IMG/VR virus record: IMGVR_UViG_3300046389_000538
Coordinates: 1 to 51,260 of that record
From: a virus
Strand: one strand, 5' to 3'
DNA length: 51,260 bases
The position numbers and the translations under genes are program-made. The notes below the pieces were generated by a model. The model was given only the letters and a program-made list of their open reading frames with translations, did not search any database and was not told the DNA's origin. Shown here piece by piece: positions 23,203-37,751 of the stretch; the first letter of the stretch is position 1; every line of letters starts with the position of its first letter.

Positions 23203-25077
23203 TTATTTTACCTTTTCTAGCTTATTTTCAGGCTTCTCATCTTTAGACACTTCAGTATACGTTACGTTAGCTACACCTTCTTCATCTCCAAATCTAGAAT
23301 CAGCATTAATTGGATAATCTGGACTTTCATTATATGCCCAATCTTCAATACCCAGTTCAATGAATCTAGCGTTAATTTGTTTATTATAATGCTGTGCGAT
23401 AGTTCTAACTCTTCTTTGAATATCTGCTCTAGATAAATCATGGGTATTTCTCCCGTCCGGATTATTATAGAGAAACTGTATATAGCTTAGTTTTGGTATT
23501 TTACATATCTTAGAATATAAAAAACTTCTGATCACTAATTCAAAATCATCTGCAATTGTTAAACTTCTATTGTGTCCTCCTATTTCAAAATAAGTAGATC
23601 TTCTCCAAGCTCTGATATGATTTGGAACTCCTACTATATGTCTGATTGTTTTTGGATTAATATTCTGTTGATTAGCAGGTGACAACATCCTACCTTCATA
23701 TTCTTCTTCTCTATAGCTACCATATCCTAGTGCGAATCCTTCTGGATATTGCTGATTTTCCCATTCTTCATTTACTTCCGCAGTATCTCCATAAAACATT
23801 CCACATTCAGGATGGGCCTGTGCGGCTTTATGTAAATCTTCAGCACTCGTCTTAACTAATAAATCGTCATGATCTAATTCTGCCAAGATATACCCTTTAG
23901 CCAAAGAACAACATCTATATTTAGATTCTCCTATACAGCCTCCTGACTTTTCTCTAAAATCATATAATTTTACTCTGGGATCAATTGACCTAATATGCTC
24001 AGCTATTTTTAATGTTTTACCACCGTCCGTTGAGTCATTTACTAAAACCCATTCCCAGTTAGAATAAGTCTGTTCTCTTAAAGATCTGTATGTGTTCCAT
24101 AGTTTTTCGCCAGTATTATATATGGGTGTAAAAAACGAAATCATCTGGTCATCTTCTAGGTTAGAAGGTGAGAGAATAGAATTCATTGCAACAGAATATG
24201 AGGAATCTCCTATATCTTCTAAATCTACCGCATTATACCATTTTTTTCTATATTGCAATGGTAGTGCCGCAAGATAAGGGAAATCTTTCCAAGAAGATCC
24301 ATTTGTTATAATGGCATCTGGATTAAATTCGATTATTACATCGGTTACATTATTATCGTCTTCTAAATATTTTACATTTAATTCGTCCGCTTCGTATGGT
24401 AGATACTTATTAGATTTTAATTCTGGCTTAGTTTTTCCTATATAAAGTATTTTAGGTATTTTAGCAGATGGTACTTTTTCTAAATAATTGTAGTGGGATA
24501 AAACCTTATCAATCCATACAAATGCATCTCCATGTGTTTTTAATACTTCTTCTATAAAGAAACCGTCTGCTGCATAATTTGCACTAAATGAATGAGTATC
24601 AAATATGCTTCTATTAATAACCATCTGTGCAATGTCAATTTTCTGAAAGGCAGTATTTTCACGACTAGCTACTCTAATTTCTTGTCCTGTAAAATCTCTA
24701 CCTGCAACTAATTGAGAAACGATATGAACCTGTGCAATTGGAAGATTCTTTATACTCGCTTTAATAGTTTTATAAAAATCTTCATGTATAATGTTATCGT
24801 CATCTAATAAATAGATCCAACCTGATTTGATTGTTCTAATAATATCAGAAACTTCAGGATATAATAATCCTCCTTGTTGACCTTTTACAAAATGTAATTT
24901 GACATTGGCAGTATCTGTTAAGTTCGAGAGAACCTCTGCGTCAATATCTTTTAACGCTCCTGTATCAAATACAATGTGCCAATTTACATTTACTCCCTTG
25001 GGCGAGTTTAATACGCCTTCTTTAATTGTTAAAAGGTTACTTGTCCTAGTACACCTTGTAATAATACTAATCTTCAT
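23203..25077 (-). CDS. Two-domain glycosyltransferase (GT2-type modules)
   Basis: 624 residues. The first module (1-200) has MKISIITRCTRTSNLL and a metal motif in LLDDDNIIHEDF (DDD 92-94). A central part (205-300) has ILYIGKTKPEL and NPDAIITNGSSWKDFPYL, resembling a degenerate GT-B segment. The second module starts near 312 (MISFFTPIYNTGEKLW) with DHDD at 402-405, a textbook GT2 metal site, and QTYSNWEWVLVNDST. Two active sites suggest synthesis of a disaccharide or two sugar additions. It lies beside the dioxygenase-like gene and the collagen-like fibre, so fibre glycosylation is a possible role. Confidence 0.85.
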   Translation of the reverse strand: MKISIITRCTRTSNLLTIKEGVLNSPKGVNVNWHIVFDTGALKDIDAEVLSNLTDTANVKLHFVKGQQGGLLYPEVSDIIRTIKSGWIYLLDDDNIIHEDFYKTIKASIKNLPIAQVHIVSQLVAGRDFTGQEIRVASRENTAFQKIDIAQMVINRSIFDTHSFSANYAADGFFIEEVLKTHGDAFVWIDKVLSHYNYLEKVPSAKIPKILYIGKTKPELKSNKYLPYEADELNVKYLEDDNNVTDVIIEFNPDAIITNGSSWKDFPYLAALPLQYRKKWYNAVDLEDIGDSSYSVAMNSILSPSNLEDDQMISFFTPIYNTGEKLWNTYRSLREQTYSNWEWVLVNDSTDGGKTLKIAEHIRSIDPRVKLYDFREKSGGCIGESKYRCCSLAKGYILAELDHDDLLVKTSAEDLHKAAQAHPECGMFYGDTAEVNEEWENQQYPEGFALGYGSYREEEYEGRMLSPANQQNINPKTIRHIVGVPNHIRAWRRSTYFEIGGHNRSLTIADDFELVIRSFLYSKICKIPKLSYIQFLYNNPDGRNTHDLSRADIQRRVRTIAQHYNKQINARFIELGIEDWAYNESPDYPINADSRFGDEEGVANVTYTEVSKDEKPENKLEKVK

Positions 25078-25092
25078 ATTTAAGTTTATTTT

Positions 25093-26031
25093 TTATACGT
25101 CAAAAAAGAACATGTGGAAAAACCTAGCATTGTCAATCGCATCTCCAAAATATTGTGTAGCTGCGTGAATGTTTTTCGCATTAAACAATACTAGCCTATT
25201 ATACACATTACCTATTTCATCTACTTTTTCAAAATTAGATCCATCGAAAAAATTCATTTCATTACTATTACCTTTAAATGCATCTACGTATGCTTGTGTA
25301 TTTCTTTTATCATCATCAAAACTATAATCTCCTGTCACTTTACTTCTATAGAATGCGGTTCCTGAAGTAGGAGGAGCGTCAGGTGTTAAATATACCATTG
25401 CTGCGTATGTTTGATTATCTACATGATATACTATAGGTTGATCTGCTGTGCAAAACTGGAATATTCCATTTGCATAAGAAGGATGATTCCAATTATATAT
25501 AGGTTTTCCTATAATTTCTTCTAACTTTTCTTTAGTACCTTCTAGTATAAACCTTTCTTTAGCTCTTTCACCTTTATGATAGTTAGAAGGTGAAAATTCT
25601 AAATTATTCATTGCCCATTCTCTTACTAAATCAGGGTCTTTATAGAATCCATCAACTGCTATTATATCTTTATCAGTTCTATTAAATTTAGAATAGTATA
25701 CTATCCATTTATCTATTGGTCCAATTGGACATGGGCCAATGCTAGTATCTGCTACTATGGTTTTAGATCTATCTTCAATAGGAATTTCAAGGGTAAATTC
25801 CATATTCTTATTTGTTAATGAATAATCGTATGCATCTAACACGTCTGTTCTAGTTCCTTTAAAAGAAACTTCTAAATTCTTTTTTGAATTAGCAATTGAA
25901 AACCCTATAACTTCTCCGCCCATTAATCCGATCCATCCTTTAAGGCTATATGTCTTTTCTCCCTTGTTTACTTCTTCTATATAAAATTTTAAAGACTTTG
26001 TAAACGTTTCATGATTAATTGTATATTCCAT
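25093..26031 (-). CDS. 2OG-Fe(II) dioxygenase-like protein (DUF6445 type)
   Basis: 312 residues. The C-terminal 190 residues show the double-stranded beta-helix iron pattern: HVD at 203-205, a distal His289 (LFNAKNIHAATQYFG) and Arg303 in NARFFHMFF, with QTYAAMVYLTPDAPPTSGTA between them. This is the layout of phage and bacterial DUF6445 proteins, related to prolyl/lysyl-hydroxylase-like dioxygenases. The N-terminal 115 residues form a beta-sandwich-like domain (YSLKGWIGLMGGEVIGFS). It lies directly downstream of the collagen-like fibre gene and upstream of a glycosyltransferase, so hydroxylation of the fibre is a testable idea. Confidence 0.72.
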   Translation of the reverse strand: MEYTINHETFTKSLKFYIEEVNKGEKTYSLKGWIGLMGGEVIGFSIANSKKNLEVSFKGTRTDVLDAYDYSLTNKNMEFTLEIPIEDRSKTIVADTSIGPCPIGPIDKWIVYYSKFNRTDKDIIAVDGFYKDPDLVREWAMNNLEFSPSNYHKGERAKERFILEGTKEKLEEIIGKPIYNWNHPSYANGIFQFCTADQPIVYHVDNQTYAAMVYLTPDAPPTSGTAFYRSKVTGDYSFDDDKRNTQAYVDAFKGNSNEMNFFDGSNFEKVDEIGNVYNRLVLFNAKNIHAATQYFGDAIDNARFFHMFFFDV

Positions 26032-26124
26032 TCTTTTATTACTCTATAATATTAGTTATACTTACTTAATTGAAAATGTTTCTTAGTGTAATAAGATAAT
26101 AAGTTATTACAATCTATATATCAC

Positions 26125-26156
26125 ATAAAAAAAGGGTCCTCTTTCGAGGACCCTTT
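26125..26156 (-). terminator. Rho-independent terminator after the collagen-like fibre gene
   Basis: A perfect 11-pair hairpin (AAAGGGTCCTC and complement, four-base loop) followed on the minus strand by TTTTTTTATG. It lies 25 bases past the fibre stop. Confidence 0.92.
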
Positions 26157-26180
26157 CTAAAATTATCTTGATGATTTAAA

Positions 26181-31553
<5,373 letters not shown>

Positions 31554-31573
31554 GTTTTTAATAATTTATTTTT

Positions 31574-32350
31574 TTAGTCGTCTAGATTACTTTTGTCGTA
31601 TACTATTTCAAACTGATCGGTACCTGCAAGTTCATAACCTGCTAAAGTTCCGTTCCAGTATAGAGTATCTCCTGCATCTAAATCAGATGCTGGAACAGCA
31701 GTTGTACCACCGTCTCTAGAGAAATATACGTCTCCGTTTCTATCATTATAAGATTCGTCAAGTGCTATACCGTTTAAGAATACTTGAACTGTTGAATCTT
31801 GGAAAGGAGTATACGTTAGTGTAAGTCCTGTTGATGAGTAATTTCCTGAAGTCACAGCTGAAAAAGAAGTCTGTGTAAATTCTTCTGGTTGAATTAGGTC
31901 TGTTGGTGACTTTGATGGTCTCCATGGAAGAACATGACCCGATGTTTCTGTTAATGCCTGTAAAACTGGATTGCTATATGCAAAACCAGGATCACCGGTA
32001 TTAACGTAATCTTCTAGTGTACCGTTACCTGAGTTATCTACTACGTAGAATTCTCCTGGAACTAGTGCATCTAATTTAGGCCATTGCGAAACATTTATTG
32101 TTCCAACTTGTACGGCGATAAAATTATCTGCATCTACAATAGATTCGATGATTAATCTTCCCAGCTTATTAGCAGTACTTGAATCAGCTAACACCCACCT
32201 AGAACCTACGTACGCTATGCATAGGCCAGCAGTAAACCCATGGTCTTCCTGTGTGTATGCCGATTTTAGCGAACCTGATTCAATGCTAGTGTTAATAAGA
32301 TCAAGAGCAGCCTGTAAGCCGTCAATTTGCTTGATTTTAATTAATGACAT
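31574..32350 (-). CDS. Tail appendage protein with C-terminal NG-x-D / YFSRDGGTTA domain
   Basis: 258 residues. The N-terminal 140 residues are beta-rich and resemble fibre- or capsid-decoration proteins (SLIKIKQIDGLQAALDLINT at the start). The C-terminal 80 residues hold VQVFLNGIALDESYNDRNGD, VYFSRDGGTTAVPASDLDAG and GYELAGTDQFEIVYD, clearly related to the C-terminus of the 408-residue gene at 36,493 and more loosely to that of 34,550. Lies 20 bases upstream of the giant fibre gene. Probable structural partner of the fibre. Confidence 0.65.
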   Translation of the reverse strand: MSLIKIKQIDGLQAALDLINTSIESGSLKSAYTQEDHGFTAGLCIAYVGSRWVLADSSTANKLGRLIIESIVDADNFIAVQVGTINVSQWPKLDALVPGEFYVVDNSGNGTLEDYVNTGDPGFAYSNPVLQALTETSGHVLPWRPSKSPTDLIQPEEFTQTSFSAVTSGNYSSTGLTLTYTPFQDSTVQVFLNGIALDESYNDRNGDVYFSRDGGTTAVPASDLDAGDTLYWNGTLAGYELAGTDQFEIVYDKSNLDD

Positions 32351-32469
32351 GAATAGTTACATTTTTTTTAATTTATTTAATATGTGGAATAATTCCACTC
32401 AATCTTATATATTATAAATTGATGGGATAAAGGTCCCAGAATCTATAGTATAAGATATTATTTTACGTA

Positions 32470-33240
32470 TTAATAATCCCACTTATCTGTGAAGTGACAT
32501 CGTACGTATGTTGGTCGGTTCATTACTGCTCCGCCTTTATGATTTTCTCTGAATCTTGCATTGAAATCTGAATCTTCACTTACGTTACCCCAAGTATCTC
32601 TCCATAAAACAGATGCAGATGGTTTATGCATAAACAACCAAGGACTCATTACTACTAAACCTTCCTTTATTCTTGTTATGTTCCACTTTCCTTCAACATC
32701 TGGAAGTTCTTCACCATATTCTGTAGAATCTTCAAATGTTTTATCGTCTTTAAATTTCATTACTTCGTTATCGTACCAAGATCTGTTAATCCACCAATTA
32801 GCGTCAGGGTTTTTATTAAACTCTATCATTAGGTGTAGTGTATGTTCTTCTAATAACATATCGTCTGAATCCATATATGTAATTAAATTTCCAGTTGCGG
32901 CTCCTACTCCTACTCTACGAGGAAAACCTCTATAATATTTGTTGCCTTCTTCGTTTTGCATATATGTACTCATTTCTTTTGAGTTTCTAGAAACGTATAT
33001 TAATCTTATACTATCTTCAGTTTGAAAATGAGCATCATATAGTGACTTTGTTTCCATACAATTGTCTGCTACTATTATTAATTCACAGTTTTTATATAAT
33101 TGATTTTGAAAACTCTGGACTGCTCTTAAAAATTTAAAATGTGAATCTTTCCTAGATCCTGGATAATTACCAAGATATGATTGCATGATAATACTAATCT
33201 TTGGCTTTGCAGCCGCTTCAATTACTTCTTTTAATTCCAT
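32470..33240 (-). CDS. Family 2 glycosyltransferase
   Basis: 256 residues. PKISIIMQSYLGNYPGSR at the N-terminus, ELIIVADNC, then TYMDSDDMLLEEHTLHLM with DSDD at 124-127 as metal site; NWWINRSWYDN is an acceptor-side block. Soluble. Precedes (on the transcript) the tail-fibre genes and follows the DUF2827-like gene by 12 bases, so the two are one unit. It may glycosylate virion proteins or alter host surface sugars. Confidence 0.87.
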   Translation of the reverse strand: MELKEVIEAAAKPKISIIMQSYLGNYPGSRKDSHFKFLRAVQSFQNQLYKNCELIIVADNCMETKSLYDAHFQTEDSIRLIYVSRNSKEMSTYMQNEEGNKYYRGFPRRVGVGAATGNLITYMDSDDMLLEEHTLHLMIEFNKNPDANWWINRSWYDNEVMKFKDDKTFEDSTEYGEELPDVEGKWNITRIKEGLVVMSPWLFMHKPSASVLWRDTWGNVSEDSDFNARFRENHKGGAVMNRPTYVRCHFTDKWDY

Positions 33241-33252
33241 TATTTATTATGT

Positions 33253-34440
33253 TTATTTATATAGGTTTGTTGACCAGTCATATTCGTTTGATAGAGCATG
33301 TTTTCCTGGTTCAAAAATATTCTCTATTAGTTTTTTATATGTATCTACGATGTTAGGATTTGTTGTAAGATACCTTGAAAGAACCTTCGTGCTTTTTGCT
33401 GTATATTCCTTTTCTATCTCGTCATGGTGATTTAATACATGCTCTAACATCTTTGCAGCTGACACTGTGTCGAATCCTTTATAATAATATCCTGCGTCTT
33501 TAATCATCGTTGCGTTATGAACTAAAGGATATCCAAAATAAAGAGCGTCTAAATATGCATAGTTTAAAGGATTATCCCATTGATGTGAAAGAACTATATC
33601 CGTTTTCTCAGAAAGAAAATTAGTTACTGGGTACCTTGAGCACATTTTTAATTTACCGGAATGAGTTACATCTAAGTGTTTAATGGAACTAATAAAGTAT
33701 TTACTAGATAATAATCTTTTACCACTTCCTACCCAAAATTCATTGAACGCCTTTTTACCTTTTTTTCTGTATAGTTCTTCTACCATCATTATAAGGGGCA
33801 TACAATACTTAACTACATTCATATTAGGTTCCATTGAAGATAGGTTCATATCTTCTGCATTCTTGCCTCCTTTATAGAATGCGTCTTTCATACCATTTCT
33901 GGTATTTTTAGAATTTTCTTCTTTTATAAACTTAGGACTCCATACAAATGGAACCACTTTAACCTTGTCAGCAGAAAGCCTTCCCATTGTTTGATAGTAT
34001 GATCTATTTTGATATTCCTGTTGTGGGATAAACCATGCTTCATCGTGGCCATGCGTCCAATTACTTACAGATTCTTTAGAATCAAATAAGACTCTTTCCA
34101 TATCTATAATATAATTATTACCGCAAAAGTATTTAATAATCTTAATTTTAGGATTCTTTTTTCTAACGGCGACTGTTTGCTCTGTACTAAATGAAGTTCC
34201 TAGAAGTATTAATAAATCCGTTGAATTTACTTTATCTGCATATTTATAAATAGGATATTTAGAAGTGTCCCAATCTACCTTTGACAGATCTTTAACTTTA
34301 TTACTAGTGTCTAATGCATATACAGTATGATCTCCTATTTCAGAAAGAGTTTCAATTAAATTTAATACATTTAATTTGATTCCATTTATCCAAAGAGATT
34401 CATTATCCTGTTGTAATCCTAGTGTAATTCCAATGTTCAT
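33253..34440 (-). CDS. DUF2827-like putative glycosyltransferase (GT-B type)
   Basis: 395 residues. MNIGITLGLQQDNESLWING followed by IKLNVLNLIETLSEIGDHTV matches the opening of DUF2827 proteins, thought to be GT-B glycosyltransferases. Later parts include ILLGTSFSTEQTVAV, WTHGHDEAWFIPQQ, VGSGKRLLSSKYFI and a C-terminal donor-side block (YAYLDALYFGYPLVHNATMI). Next to a GT2 gene and followed upstream by a terminator, so the pair form an operon inserted among tail genes. Confidence 0.75.
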   Translation of the reverse strand: MNIGITLGLQQDNESLWINGIKLNVLNLIETLSEIGDHTVYALDTSNKVKDLSKVDWDTSKYPIYKYADKVNSTDLLILLGTSFSTEQTVAVRKKNPKIKIIKYFCGNNYIIDMERVLFDSKESVSNWTHGHDEAWFIPQQEYQNRSYYQTMGRLSADKVKVVPFVWSPKFIKEENSKNTRNGMKDAFYKGGKNAEDMNLSSMEPNMNVVKYCMPLIMMVEELYRKKGKKAFNEFWVGSGKRLLSSKYFISSIKHLDVTHSGKLKMCSRYPVTNFLSEKTDIVLSHQWDNPLNYAYLDALYFGYPLVHNATMIKDAGYYYKGFDTVSAAKMLEHVLNHHDEIEKEYTAKSTKVLSRYLTTNPNIVDTYKKLIENIFEPGKHALSNEYDWSTNLYK

Positions 34441-34473
34441 GTTAAACCGATATTTTGTTTTACTATATATTTT

Positions 34474-34506
34474 AAATAAAAAAGGCTCCTCTTACGAGGA
34501 GCCTTT
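34474..34506 (-). terminator. Rho-independent terminator after the 590-residue fibre gene
   Basis: Perfect 11-pair hairpin (AAAGGCTCCTC and complement) followed on the minus strand by TTTTTTATTT. Lies 44 bases past the stop of the 590-residue gene and 34 before the DUF2827-like ATG. Confidence 0.92.
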
Positions 34507-34549
34507 AATCAATTAAGCATTAAGCTAATAATTTAAACCTTGGTTTAGA

Positions 34550-36322
34550 TTATAGTTTTATACCCATAACTTGAACTTTGTCCTTAGCATCAACGTCATA
34601 AGCTAATAAGCCTGTGAAATCGATATCAGTACCAGCTCTACATGTGAAATCAACGAATACACCGTTTACATAAACAGTTAAATCATCATTAGTTCCGAAT
34701 GCAACAGGCTGAGGTAAAGTAAATAAGTTAGTTGCAGAAAATACTGCAGTTTGTCTTAGGTACGTACCACCTTCTTCAACAGCTACTTCTAATGAATCGA
34801 TAGATGCGTTTATAACATTTACCTCTCCGTTAGTTGTTGCTATCTCAGCAGCTAATTCAGCAGATAAAGCAGATTCAACAGAACCAGCTCTTGTGATTTC
34901 AGCAGCTAAGTCACCTTCAACACCTAATACTCTAGTGTCGATTGAAGTGATGTCACCAGCTAATTCACCGTCAACAACCTCTAAAGAATTAACTGAAGCA
35001 GTTAATAATAAGTTGTCAGCGTCGTTAGCGTCGATCTGTGCTTTTAACTTAGCGTCTTCACCAGCTCTATCTTCTTTTTCTTGCTCGATAGCAATCGCTA
35101 GATTGTTATCAACAGCTTCTAAAGAATCGATAGATCTGTCTTGTGCGATTTGCTCAGCGTTAGTTGAAGCGATTTCAGCAGCTAAAGCAACTTCTAAAGA
35201 ATCAACAGATGCGTCAGTTCTTACTACGAATGCAGCAAAAGCATCATCATTTTCAGTATCAACAGAGTTGATTAAAGAAACGATTTCAGCGAATGAATCT
35301 TTGTCAGCAGTTGAAGCTTCTAAGATTGCATCGATTCTACCCTTTTCTGTAGCGATGTCAGATGCTAATTCACCATCAACAACCTCTAAAGAGTTTACAG
35401 ATAATGTTAAGTTAGCGTTGTCTAAATCGTTAGCGTCGATTCTAGAACCTAATGCTAAATCAGCAGCAGCTCTTAATCTTGCTTCCTCTTCGATAGAAGA
35501 TGATAAACCAGCGTCAGCAGCTTCTAAAGAATTGATAGATGCGTCTTGAACAGCTTGCTCAGCAGCAGTTTCAGCGATCTCAGCAGCTAATGCTTCTGAT
35601 ATCTTACCTTCCATTGCAGTTGCTCTGTCGATTTCAGCTTGTAAGTCACCTTCAACACCAGATACTCTAGTGTCTAATGAAGTAACATCACCAGCAAAAC
35701 CATTGTCAACAGCTTCTAAAGAATCGATAGATGCGTTAACATTGATAAAATCAGCGTTAGTTGCAGCGATCTCTGCGTTTAAAGCAGCTTCAATAGCATT
35801 TTCTCTACCAGTTGCTCTTTCGATTTCAGAAGCTAAGTCACCTTCAACACCTAATACTCTAGTGTCTAATGAAGTGATGTCACCTTCTAAACCAAGAATG
35901 TCAGAGTCATTGCTTGTGATTTGTCTCTGAAGATCAGCATCAACTAATTCTAATGAATCGATTGACTTATCTGTTCTTAGTACGAATGAAGCGAATGCAT
36001 TGTCATTTTCAGTATCAACTGCGTTGATTAAAGAAACGATTTCAGCGAATGAATCTTTGTCTGCTTCTGCAGAATCTAAGATTGCATCTACTCTTTCTTT
36101 TTCTGTTACGATCTCAGCCGATAAAGCAGTATCAACAGCTTCTAAAGAAGATACTTCACCTGCGATGAAAGTCTCTAAAGAGTTTACTGATGCGTCTACT
36201 GTATCAAATCCTTGTTTGATGTCCCATACGTTTGCAATTTTTACATTGTCAGACGATACAACATTTGCCCATGTGATTGAACTTAGAAAGTCAGAAATTT
36301 GTTTTGAACGAATTTGTGCCAT
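34550..36322 (-). CDS. Long helical/coiled-coil tail fibre protein with internal repeats
   Basis: 590 residues. Residues about 45-500 consist of degenerate repeats of SLEAVD, DSFAEIVSLINAVDTEND, LGVEGDLASEI and AALNAEIAATNA types, a strongly heptad-like pattern suggesting a long trimeric coiled coil. DNA-level repetition is visible (AAAGAATCGATAGATGCGTT-like motif several times). The last 75 residues form a beta domain (LTVYVNGVFVDFTCRAGTD) similar in position to the ones ending the 31,574 and 36,493 proteins. TATAAATA, a T4-late-promoter-like string, lies six bases before the ATG. Likely fibre shaft or whisker. Confidence 0.82.
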   Translation of the reverse strand: MAQIRSKQISDFLSSITWANVVSSDNVKIANVWDIKQGFDTVDASVNSLETFIAGEVSSLEAVDTALSAEIVTEKERVDAILDSAEADKDSFAEIVSLINAVDTENDNAFASFVLRTDKSIDSLELVDADLQRQITSNDSDILGLEGDITSLDTRVLGVEGDLASEIERATGRENAIEAALNAEIAATNADFINVNASIDSLEAVDNGFAGDVTSLDTRVSGVEGDLQAEIDRATAMEGKISEALAAEIAETAAEQAVQDASINSLEAADAGLSSSIEEEARLRAAADLALGSRIDANDLDNANLTLSVNSLEVVDGELASDIATEKGRIDAILEASTADKDSFAEIVSLINSVDTENDDAFAAFVVRTDASVDSLEVALAAEIASTNAEQIAQDRSIDSLEAVDNNLAIAIEQEKEDRAGEDAKLKAQIDANDADNLLLTASVNSLEVVDGELAGDITSIDTRVLGVEGDLAAEITRAGSVESALSAELAAEIATTNGEVNVINASIDSLEVAVEEGGTYLRQTAVFSATNLFTLPQPVAFGTNDDLTVYVNGVFVDFTCRAGTDIDFTGLLAYDVDAKDKVQVMGIKL

Positions 36323-36350
36323 ATTATTTATATAATTATTTTTTGCACAC

Positions 36351-36366
36351 CCTACATTATTGTAGG
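36351..36366. other. Small hairpin in the 170-base intergenic space
   Basis: CCTACA pairs with TGTAGG around a four-base loop, about 30 bases upstream of the fibre gene at 36,322. Only the pairing is seen; it could be a leader or end hairpin. No gene is seen in 36,323-36,492. Confidence 0.3.
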
Positions 36367-36440
36367 ATTGAATTATATATTAATACGTTTATTCATGGGG
36401 GGTAAAAAAGTATATAATATCTTAATAAAATTAACTTTTT

Positions 36441-36463
36441 TTTACGTATTTACGTATTTACGT
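36441..36463. repeat. Tandem TTTACGTA repeat in the 36.3-36.5 kb intergenic space
   Basis: TTTACGTA occurs twice in tandem and is followed by TTTACGT. The 170-base gap between two tail genes is otherwise AT-rich and holds no frame. It may be a protein-binding site ahead of the 590-residue gene. Confidence 0.45.
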
Positions 36464-36492
36464 TTTTCTTATAATACTAAGATATTATATTA

Positions 36493-37719
36493 TTATGCGT
36501 ATGATTCATAGAATAAAGATATTCTATCTTCTTCCGAAAGATCGTAGCCGGCAACTACTGCATTAAATATAAGTTCGTCGCCTACGCGGATATCTTGGAA
36601 TGTTCTAGCAGTAGTTCCTCCATCTGCTGAAAAGTAACCATCTAGGTTTTTAGTTCCATCTCCTAATGAAATAGAAATACCGTTAATTTCGACATCAATA
36701 TATTGTCCATCATCTGGGGTAACAGATAATATAATACCTGTTCTTGATACATTACCAGAAGTCTTGTTAGGAGTTAATTCTTTGTCTAATGTAGTGCTAG
36801 CTTTTTTAGCTAAATCAGATGCGGAAAGTGCAGATCCATATACGTCTAATTTAAATGAAACTTCATCTCCTACGAGCCAATTATTTTTATAAACACCGGG
36901 TCCTTCCGTAGACGTTTCATGAACTAGCATTAACTTAACTGCATCATCTAAGTCGTCAACACAATTACCAGATCCACAATTTACCCTATACCAGTCTACG
37001 ACATTAAATATAGAATACTGTGCAGTGTCATCTCTGTTAATTAAGGTAATAGTACCTTCAATTCCATCTTTATCAATTCTATTAATTAAAAAGTTTTCTA
37101 AAACACTTACTCTAATTCCATCATAGTCGCTATTCATAAATGTCATTTCAGATACTTCTCCCGGTGTTCCGGAGTTTAAAGATAAGTTTCCTTGTCCGAT
37201 GGGAACAGATCCGTCAATGTGCTGTATTTTATAATATGGATCCATTGAAGCAGAAACTCCAATTCCAGTAGATGACCTAGTCGATTTATATTGACTAGCG
37301 TCATGTCTATTCTCATTAAATAATATCGATCCTATTTCTAAATTAGGTAAAGAATATATTTTAGTAGGGTTTATGTTTTCGTTAACAACTACAATGTTTA
37401 CAAATAATTTTCCAGCTGGTAAATTAAGAGTTTGTAATCTAGCAAGCTCAAACTGAAATACAGCCTGTGTGTTTGGATCTCCATTGAGTAAAGATAATTC
37501 TCCTGAAACGCCATACACCCTTGGCATAGCATACTGTGCTATTAAGTTAAAAGATTCATCCAATAAGTTCATAGTGAAACTCGTGTATAGTGCAGGGTTT
37601 AAATTTCCATCTAATCTGTCTCTATATAATTTTATTGTATATACCTGAGAATCACCTTGAATAACATCTATTGTATTATCAATGTAACCTATAATATCTT
37701 CTTGCGTAACGTGTGCCAT
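36493..37719 (-). CDS. Tail/baseplate structural protein with shared C-terminal tip domain
   Basis: 408 residues. N-terminal beta-rich part with VIQGDSQVYTIKLYRDRLDG, a middle region with an NCGSGNCVDDLDDAVKLML loop (two Cys), and the C-terminal DVEINGISISLGDG, GYFSADGGTTARTFQDIRVG and VVAGYDLSEEDRISLFYES segments that match the C-terminus of the 258-residue gene. Probably an adaptor or a small fibre. Followed (transcription direction) by the fibre shaft gene after 170 bases. Confidence 0.62.
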   Translation of the reverse strand: MAHVTQEDIIGYIDNTIDVIQGDSQVYTIKLYRDRLDGNLNPALYTSFTMNLLDESFNLIAQYAMPRVYGVSGELSLLNGDPNTQAVFQFELARLQTLNLPAGKLFVNIVVVNENINPTKIYSLPNLEIGSILFNENRHDASQYKSTRSSTGIGVSASMDPYYKIQHIDGSVPIGQGNLSLNSGTPGEVSEMTFMNSDYDGIRVSVLENFLINRIDKDGIEGTITLINRDDTAQYSIFNVVDWYRVNCGSGNCVDDLDDAVKLMLVHETSTEGPGVYKNNWLVGDEVSFKLDVYGSALSASDLAKKASTTLDKELTPNKTSGNVSRTGIILSVTPDDGQYIDVEINGISISLGDGTKNLDGYFSADGGTTARTFQDIRVGDELIFNAVVAGYDLSEEDRISLFYESYA

Positions 37720-37751
37720 ACTGAGCTATTTGTTTTTTATATATATCTTCT

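Noticed and set aside
34893-36335. Plus-strand Ser/Ala-rich frames opposite the helical fibre
   Set aside because: Shadows of the repetitive minus-strand gene.
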